A DNA stretch of 64,000 bases from DASXAI01 sp963728985. Its GTDB lineage: Bacteria > Actinomycetota > Acidimicrobiia > Acidimicrobiales > Ilumatobacteraceae. Both the position numbers and the translations under genes were made by a program. The stretch covers positions 496,001 to 560,000 of the forward strand of contig CAVSME010000006.1 of the NCBI GenBank assembly GCA_963728985.1. Direction: 5' to 3'. Shown here one piece after another: positions 59,327 through 64,000 of this stretch. A model generated the notes under the pieces. The model was not told where the DNA came from and did no database searches. It was given only the letters and a program-made list of their open reading frames with translations. The stretch's first letter is position 1. Every line of letters begins with the position of its first letter.

Positions 59327-61125
59327 GCGCCGGCACGCCCGAGTGGGGCGCACTGGAGACGCTGCGGCGGGGCTGGCGGGGGAGCCCGGAGCTGCGCGAG
59401 GGCGCCTTCTGGACGGTGGCGCTGGCCATGGTCGGCGCCGGCGGGCGCCTCGTGGTGCCGATCCTCGTGCAGAAGTCGATCGACAACGGGATCACGACCG
59501 GCGGCGTCGACGTCGGCTACGTGACCCGCCTGGCCGTCATCGGCGCCGTCGTCATCGTCGTGTGCACGTTCGCCACCCGCGCCGCCGTGGTGCGGCTGGC
59601 CCGACGCAGCGAGCACGCTCTCTACGGGCTGCGCACCCGCGCCTTCGCCCACATCCACGACCTGTCGATCGCCCACCACGCCGACGAGCGACGCGGTTCG
59701 CTCGTGGCCCGGGTCACCTCGGACATCGAGACCATGTCGCAGTTCTTCCAGTGGGGGGGCATCGCCTGGCTGCTGGACGGCACGTTGATGGTGGCCGTCG
59801 CCGTCACCATGCTCGTCTTCGACTGGATGCTCGCTCTCGTCGCGTTCGTGATGGCGGCACCGCTGTTCCTCGTGCTCCGCCAGTTGCAGCGGCGCCTAGT
59901 GGCCGCCTACAGCGACGTCCGCGAGCACAACGCCGACGCGCTGTCGTCGGTGTCCGAAGTGGTCATGGGCGCACCGGTCGTGCGGGCCTACGAGGCGCAG
60001 GGCCCCACCACGGCCCGGGTCAGTGGCGACATCCGGCGGCTCCAGCGGTCGGGCACCAGGGCTGGCGTGCTGTCGGCGCTGCTGTTCCCCTCGGGCGAGG
60101 TGTGCTCGGTGCTCACGATCGGCGCGGTGGTGGCGGTGGGCGTCTGGCAGGGTCCGGCGTCAGGTCTGACGGCGGGGTCCCTCGTGGGCTTCCTGTTCCT
60201 CGTGTACCGGTTCCTCGAACCGATCGCCGAGTTCACCGAGATCCTCGACCAGACCCAGACCGCGGTGGCGGGCTGGCGCCGGGTGCTGGCCATCCTCGAC
60301 ACGCCCATCGAGATCGTCGGGCGGGCCGACGGCGAGCTCCTCCCGCCGGGCCCGCCCCGCATCGAGGTCGACCACGTCACGTTCGCCTACCGGCCCCGTC
60401 CCGGACAGGCCGCCGCCGACGTGGTGCCCGCCCTCAGCGATGTCACCTTCACCATCGAGCCGTCCGTGTCCGTGGCCGTCGTGGGCGCCACCGGTTCGGG
60501 CAAGACCACGCTGGCCAAGGTCCTCACGCGCCTGGCCGACCCGACGGCGGGCGCCGTGCGCATCGCCGGCCACGACCTGCGGGACGTGTCGATCTCGTCG
60601 TTGCGTTCGACGATGGTGATGGTGCCGCAGGACGCCTTCCTGTTCGACACCACGATCATCGACAACGTCCGCTTCGGCCGTCGCGACGCGTCCGACGACG
60701 AGGTGCGCCTGGCCTTCACCGAACTGGGCCTCGACGGCTGGCTCGACTCCCTGGCCGACGGCCTGCAGACCAAGGTGGGCGAGCGGGGGGAGCACCTGTC
60801 GGCTGGCGAGCGCCAGCTGGTGGCGCTGGCGCGCGCCTACGTGGCCAACCCGTCGTGCCTCGTCCTCGACGAGGCCACCAGCGCCGTCGACGCCGCCACC
60901 GAAGCCCGCCTGGCCCGGGCGCTCGAGAGCCTGTCCCGAGGGCGCACGTCGGTCACCATCGCCCATCGGCTGTCGACGGCAGCGCGGGCTGATTGGGTGC
61001 TCGTGTTCCAGAACAGCCGCCTCGTCGAGCAGGGTCATCACGACGATCTCGTGCACCGCGGCGGCGTGTACGCCGGGCTCCACCGCAGCTGGGTCGACGC
61101 CACCTCGGTGGGCACCGCTCGGTAG
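59323..61125 (+). CDS. ABC exporter subunit with canonical nucleotide site
   Basis: 600 residues from GTG 59323. Six membrane segments, Walker A GATGSGKTT, signature LSAGERQLVAL, Walker B LVLDEATSAVD (Glu517) and H-loop His548 in IAHRLST, all intact. Its signature would complete the degenerate partner's site and the other way round. Exports an unknown hydrophobic substrate or drug. Confidence 0.94.
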   Translation: MSAGTPEWGALETLRRGWRGSPELREGAFWTVALAMVGAGGRLVVPILVQKSIDNGITTGGVDVGYVTRLAVIGAVVIVVCTFATRAAVVRLARRSEHALYGLRTRAFAHIHDLSIAHHADERRGSLVARVTSDIETMSQFFQWGGIAWLLDGTLMVAVAVTMLVFDWMLALVAFVMAAPLFLVLRQLQRRLVAAYSDVREHNADALSSVSEVVMGAPVVRAYEAQGPTTARVSGDIRRLQRSGTRAGVLSALLFPSGEVCSVLTIGAVVAVGVWQGPASGLTAGSLVGFLFLVYRFLEPIAEFTEILDQTQTAVAGWRRVLAILDTPIEIVGRADGELLPPGPPRIEVDHVTFAYRPRPGQAAADVVPALSDVTFTIEPSVSVAVVGATGSGKTTLAKVLTRLADPTAGAVRIAGHDLRDVSISSLRSTMVMVPQDAFLFDTTIIDNVRFGRRDASDDEVRLAFTELGLDGWLDSLADGLQTKVGERGEHLSAGERQLVALARAYVANPSCLVLDEATSAVDAATEARLARALESLSRGRTSVTIAHRLSTAARADWVLVFQNSRLVEQGHHDDLVHRGGVYAGLHRSWVDATSVGTAR

Positions 61126-61128
61126 CGT
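61123..61128 (+). promoter_or_regulatory. Leaderless-type -10 box of lipoprotein, sharing the ABC stop codon
   Basis: TAGCGT, then 6 nt, then GTG 61135. Its first three bases are the TAG stop of the ABC gene. Confidence 0.5.
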
Positions 61129-61134
61129 CGCCGC

Positions 61135-61545
61135 GTGCGCAGGGTGCTGGTGGGCCTCGGGCTCGTGTTGCTGCTGGGTGCGTGCGACACCGGCGGCACG
61201 AGCGGGGCCAGCCGCTACTGCGACGTGGTGAAGCAGGTGCAGGCGGGCGTCGACCCGCTGGCCGATCAGGCCATCTTCGGCGATCCGGCGCGCCTGAAGA
61301 CGGCGCTGCTGGCGCGGGTGAAGACGTACACCGACCTGGCCGCCGCCGCGCCCGACGCCGTCCGGACCGACGCCAACACCGTGCGCGACGGTGTCATCAA
61401 GCTCAACAACGCCCTGAACGCCGCCGGCTACCAGTCGGCTGCCGCCAACTCCGACCCGACGGTGAAGGCGGTACTGGCCGACACGTCGCTGCAGGACGCC
61501 CAGGCCCGCCTGGCCGCCTACGACGCCGAGAAATGCGCCAGCTAG
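61135..61545 (+). CDS. Small lipoprotein of unknown function
   Basis: 136 residues from GTG 61135. Lipobox LLGAC with Cys17. The mature part is helical and Ala-rich (ASRYCDVVKQVQAGVDPLADQ, VRDGVIKLNNALNAAGY), with a second Cys close to the C-terminus (EKCAS). Family not recognised. Its 3' end overlaps the convergent LLM gene by 4 bp. Confidence 0.8.
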   Translation: MRRVLVGLGLVLLLGACDTGGTSGASRYCDVVKQVQAGVDPLADQAIFGDPARLKTALLARVKTYTDLAAAAPDAVRTDANTVRDGVIKLNNALNAAGYQSAAANSDPTVKAVLADTSLQDAQARLAAYDAEKCAS

Positions 61546-62387
61546 CGCACGAGGTCGGCGGCTGACTGCATCCGCTCGGCCACGGTGTCGGGATCGGCGG
61601 CGCCGGCGGTGTTCATCACCAGGCGATCGACGCCGGCGGCGGCGAAGGCCTCCACGGCGGCGGCATCGAGCCGGCCGCGCGGGGTGACGGTGATCTCGAG
61701 TGGCCCGAGGTCGGCGGGGCGTTCCTCGGCGTCGGCCGCCTCCTTCAGACCGACCAGGCAGGCCACGGTGCCCTCCGGGTTCAGGGCGAACCCGTACCAG
61801 CCGTGACCGGAGCGGACCGCCCGGCGGTAGGCGGCCGGCGTGTGCCCGCCGACGATGATGCGGGGGCCGCCACCCTGGACGGGCCGGGGATGGGCGTCGA
61901 TGCCGCCGAAGCGGTACGACGGGCTCTCGAAGCTGACGGGGCCGGGCTCGTTCCACACCGCCCGCATGGCGGCGATGTAGTCGTCGGTGCGGCGGCCCCG
62001 CTCGCTCATGGGCGCGCCGATGGCGCTCATCTCCGGCTCCAGGTAGCCGGCACCGATGCCGAGGAGCAGGCGGCCGTTGCTCAGCACGTCGAGGCTGGCC
62101 GCCTGCTTGGCCAGCACCAGCGGGTTGCGCTGGGGGAGGATGATGATGCCCGTCCCGAGCAGCACACGCCCGGTAGCGGCGGCGACGAAGCCCAGGTGCA
62201 CGAGCGGGTCGAGGATCGGGTCGGTGGGCTGCATCGGGGCAGGGGCCACGTGGGGGCTGGGCAGCACCACGTGCTCGCCGGCCCACACCGAGTCGAAGCC
62301 GAGCTCCTCGGCCAGGCGGGCCAGGCGCATGGTGTCGTCGGGGCGGTAGGTCGAGGACGCGTTCAGTCCGAAGACGCCGAGTTGCAT
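61542..62387 (-). CDS. LLM class F420-dependent oxidoreductase
   Basis: 281 residues from ATG 62387. Short-form family: MQLGVFGLNASSTYRPDDTMRLARLAEELGFDSVWAGEHVVLP, LLGTGIIILPQRNPLVLAKQAASLDVLSNGRLLLGIGAGYLEPE, IIVGGHTPAAYRRAVRSGHGWYGFALN. The pattern matches actinobacterial F420-dependent reductases (TIGR03619-like). TACGGT lies 8 nt before the start. Confidence 0.93.
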   Translation of the reverse strand: MQLGVFGLNASSTYRPDDTMRLARLAEELGFDSVWAGEHVVLPSPHVAPAPMQPTDPILDPLVHLGFVAAATGRVLLGTGIIILPQRNPLVLAKQAASLDVLSNGRLLLGIGAGYLEPEMSAIGAPMSERGRRTDDYIAAMRAVWNEPGPVSFESPSYRFGGIDAHPRPVQGGGPRIIVGGHTPAAYRRAVRSGHGWYGFALNPEGTVACLVGLKEAADAEERPADLGPLEITVTPRGRLDAAAVEAFAAAGVDRLVMNTAGAADPDTVAERMQSAADLVR

Positions 62388-62395
62388 GGCCCGGC

Positions 62396-62401
62396 ACCGT
62401 A
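62396..62401 (-). promoter_or_regulatory. Leaderless-type -10 box of LLM gene
   Basis: TACGGT on the minus strand, 8 nt before ATG 62387. Confidence 0.45.
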
Positions 62402-62408
62402 ACCGTGC

Positions 62409-62473
62409 CCAAAAGGCTTCTGGGCATCCACCTGCACCGGCCAGGTGCCGCTGGATGCCCAGAACCGTTTTGG
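62409..62473 (-). terminator. Long hairpin terminator after queA
   Basis: Arms 62409-62430 and 62452-62473 (22 nt, two mismatches, outermost CCAAAA and TTTTGG) flank a 21-nt loop with an inner CACCTG/CAGGTG stem. It begins directly after the queA stop on the minus strand; the CTTTTGG end is a weak U-run. The LLM promoter lies just beyond. Confidence 0.6.
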
Positions 62474-63529
62474 TCAGGGAAGCAACAGATGGCTGTCGCC
62501 GAACTCGTGCCAGTGGTAGCCGGCGGCGAGGGCGGCGGCGTAGGCCCGCTCGAGGGGGCAGCGGCCGGCGACCGCCTCCAGCATGAGCAGATGCGACGCC
62601 TGCGGCTCGTGCCAGCCGGTGATCAGTCCGTCGACCGCCCGCACGCCGCGCTCGGGGGTGATGACCAGCTCGGTCCAGCCGTCGCCGGGGTGGGCGTGGC
62701 CCCCGTCGTCGGTGACCGTCTCCAGCGCCCGCACCACGGTGGTCCCCACCGCGATCACTCGATGGCCGGCGGCGTGGGTGGCGTTGACCCGCTCGGCCGT
62801 CTCGGCCGGCACCCGGTAGTGCTCGGGGTAGGGCAGCTCATGGCCTTCCAGCGACGAGACCCCGGTGTGCAGCAGCAGCGGCGTGACGCCCACGCCCCCA
62901 GCGACGAGCGACGTGATGACCTCGGGGGTGAACGGACGGCCGGCGGACGGCATCTCGGCGCTGCCCGCCTCGGTGGCGTAGACGGTCTGGTACGCCGACA
63001 GCGGCCAGTCCTGCCCGACGTAGCTGTAGCGAATGGCCCGGCCGTGGCGCTCCAGGTACGGAGCCAGTGGCGTGGCACCGTCGAGGGTGGCCACCCAGAG
63101 GCGGGTCGATCCCGTGAAGCGGGCGTGCAGGTGGGCGCGGGCACCACCCGTCACCGCCAGGGTGGTCCCGGCGAGGTCGCCGTCGAACGGCTCGGTGCTG
63201 CCGTTGGGCAGCCGGCGCCGCGCCTCCACGAGCCACAGGCCGGCGGGCAGCTCGGTCGAGACGTGGAGCACGAACTGCTCGCCGGCGCCCGTCGTGGCGT
63301 CGATGGCGGCGGCCCGGGTGCCCGATGTGTTCACCACGACGAGGTCGCCGGGCTGGAGGAAGCGGGCGAGGTCGTGGAAGCGGGCGTGGACGGGTTCGTC
63401 GCACCCTGACGAGACGAGCAGCCGCACGTCGTCACGGCGCACCCCCCGGGCCTCGGGCGGCTCGTGGGCCTCGAGCTCGGGCGGGAGGACGAAGTCCAGG
63501 CCCGGGCGGTCGATCGTGGCCGGGCTCAT
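62474..63529 (-). CDS. S-adenosylmethionine:tRNA ribosyltransferase-isomerase-like (QueA family)
   Basis: 351 residues from ATG 63529. QueA pattern: RDDVRLLVSS, HDLARFLQPGDLVVVNTSGTRAA, RAIRYSYVGQDWPLSAYQTVYATEAGSAEMPSAGRPFTPEVI, GVGVTPLLLHTGVSS, AVGTTVVRALETV and GLITGWHEPQASHLLMLEAVAG. True QueA makes the epoxyqueuosine precursor from 7-aminomethyl-deazaguanine in tRNA. The protein is more divergent than housekeeping QueA and no tgt or other queuosine gene is near, so a paralogue with another substrate is possible. Confidence 0.85.
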   Translation of the reverse strand: MSPATIDRPGLDFVLPPELEAHEPPEARGVRRDDVRLLVSSGCDEPVHARFHDLARFLQPGDLVVVNTSGTRAAAIDATTGAGEQFVLHVSTELPAGLWLVEARRRLPNGSTEPFDGDLAGTTLAVTGGARAHLHARFTGSTRLWVATLDGATPLAPYLERHGRAIRYSYVGQDWPLSAYQTVYATEAGSAEMPSAGRPFTPEVITSLVAGGVGVTPLLLHTGVSSLEGHELPYPEHYRVPAETAERVNATHAAGHRVIAVGTTVVRALETVTDDGGHAHPGDGWTELVITPERGVRAVDGLITGWHEPQASHLLMLEAVAGRCPLERAYAAALAAGYHWHEFGDSHLLLP

Positions 63530-64000
63530 GGCGCGACCGCCCTGGCGGCGTAGCGCCCGCTCGGGCGGTCACCCTCGATCAGCTCCAGCAGGCCGGGGAC
63601 GCTGTCGCCGGGAGGCGGCCGGTCGGAGATGTCCTCGCCCGGGAAGGCATCCTGGTGCATGTCGGTGCGCATGTCGCCGGGGTCCACCCAGTAGACGCGC
63701 ACATCGGGCTCCTCGGCAGCGAGGACGTTGGAGAGCTGCTCGAGGGCGGCCTTGGAGGAGCCGTACCCGCCCCAGTTCTCGTAGCCCTCGACGCCGGCGT
63801 CCGACGTGATGTTGACGATGCGGCCACCGCCGCGGCGCAAGGACGGCAGCGCCGCCTGCACCAGGGCCAGCGGCGCCACCACGTTCACCTCGAGGGTGTG
63901 GCGGAAGGTGTCGAGCGGGAGGGTGTCGAGCCGGGGGAGCGGGCTGGCGCCCAGGGTGCTGGCGTTGTTGACGACGAGATCGATGCCGCCGAGGCGCTCG
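63526..64000 (-). CDS. SDR family oxidoreductase, 5' end outside window
   Basis: About 158 C-terminal residues seen. Pattern of a short-chain dehydrogenase: IDLVVNNAS, LEVNVVAPLALVQAALPSLRR, IVNITSDAG with catalytic Ser, YGSSKAALEQLSN with Tyr-Lys. WVDPGDMRTDMHQDAFPGED is the substrate-loop region. Overlaps queA by ATGA, so the two form an operon. The N-terminal cofactor motif is outside the window. Confidence 0.9.
   Translation of the reverse strand, partial: ERLGGIDLVVNNASTLGASPLPRLDTLPLDTFRHTLEVNVVAPLALVQAALPSLRRGGGRIVNITSDAGVEGYENWGGYGSSKAALEQLSNVLAAEEPDVRVYWVDPGDMRTDMHQDAFPGEDISDRPPPGDSVPGLLELIEGDRPSGRYAARAVAP

Noticed and set aside
59343..60992. A 549-codon plus-strand frame inside the ABC exporter gene
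   Set aside because: Arg/Gly/His-rich shadow frame; the ABC frame from 59323 has all motifs.
1..64000. tRNA, rRNA, CRISPR and intact insertion-sequence genes
   Set aside because: None recognised on either strand by reading; a tRNA scan was not available.

Overview
The window is 64 kb of dense, very GC-rich chromosomal DNA. Overlapping ATGA/GTGA gene junctions, frequent GTG starts, LLM-class (F420-type) flavin enzymes, a WYL regulator, a SARP-like regulator, a LigD-type polymerase and many acyl-CoA enzymes all point to an actinobacterium. The style of the secreted proteins suggests the Acidimicrobiia (Iamia/Ilumatobacter-like); that placement is inference. I saw no rRNA, tRNA, CRISPR array, prophage or intact insertion sequence.

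Layout. 1-5277: a divergent module of a TPR-CHAT caspase-like protease (cut by the window edge) facing a cytosolic-looking subtilase with 13 exact PVYGN pentapeptides, an ECF-type sigma factor and a small unknown protein. 5355-12405: ArfB, an SDR/DUF2867 protein, a crotonase/MaoC operon with a frameshifted first gene beside a WYL regulator and a perfect operator-like palindrome, a SARP-like regulator, YceI and a GNAT enzyme. 12533-20694: acyl-CoA dehydrogenase, a sarcosine-oxidase-like enzyme, a GT87-like membrane protein, then an aldo/keto reductase-LarA-DUF1537 kinase-PdxA cluster that looks like acid-sugar catabolism. 20803-34031: a secreted CAP protein, MatB-like synthetase and hydrolase, F420/FMN protein, cyclase, acyl-CoA ligase, epoxide hydrolase, a molybdopterin oxidoreductase remnant with DUF6457, a DUF2207 membrane protein, an MBL hydrolase and a LigD polymerase. 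34066-44774: DEAD-box helicase with a structured leader, DUF2007 protein, secreted SGNH protein, S9 peptidase, a frameshifted M1 lipoprotein peptidase, flavoenzymes and a GNAT enzyme with a CTG start. 44820-52206: a seven-gene peptide operon (M20 peptidase, P1 peptidase, DppA-B-C-D-F). 52359-64000: SDR, carboxylesterase, hexapeptide acyltransferase, a Tat-exported surface protein, DoxX, a heterodimeric ABC exporter, a lipoprotein, an LLM enzyme, QueA and a partial SDR.

Across the window, three exported proteins share a Cys-containing beta repeat; five copies of an ~80-bp palindromic element sit between genes; and 16 genes carry a TANNNT hexamer 6-9 nt before their start codon with no obvious Shine-Dalgarno, the signature of leaderless transcription. 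Two genes (8588-9075 and 40233-41706) each carry a one-base indel in a GC-rich run, which may be assembly error. The longest stretch without a gene is 35509-35807 (299 bp).
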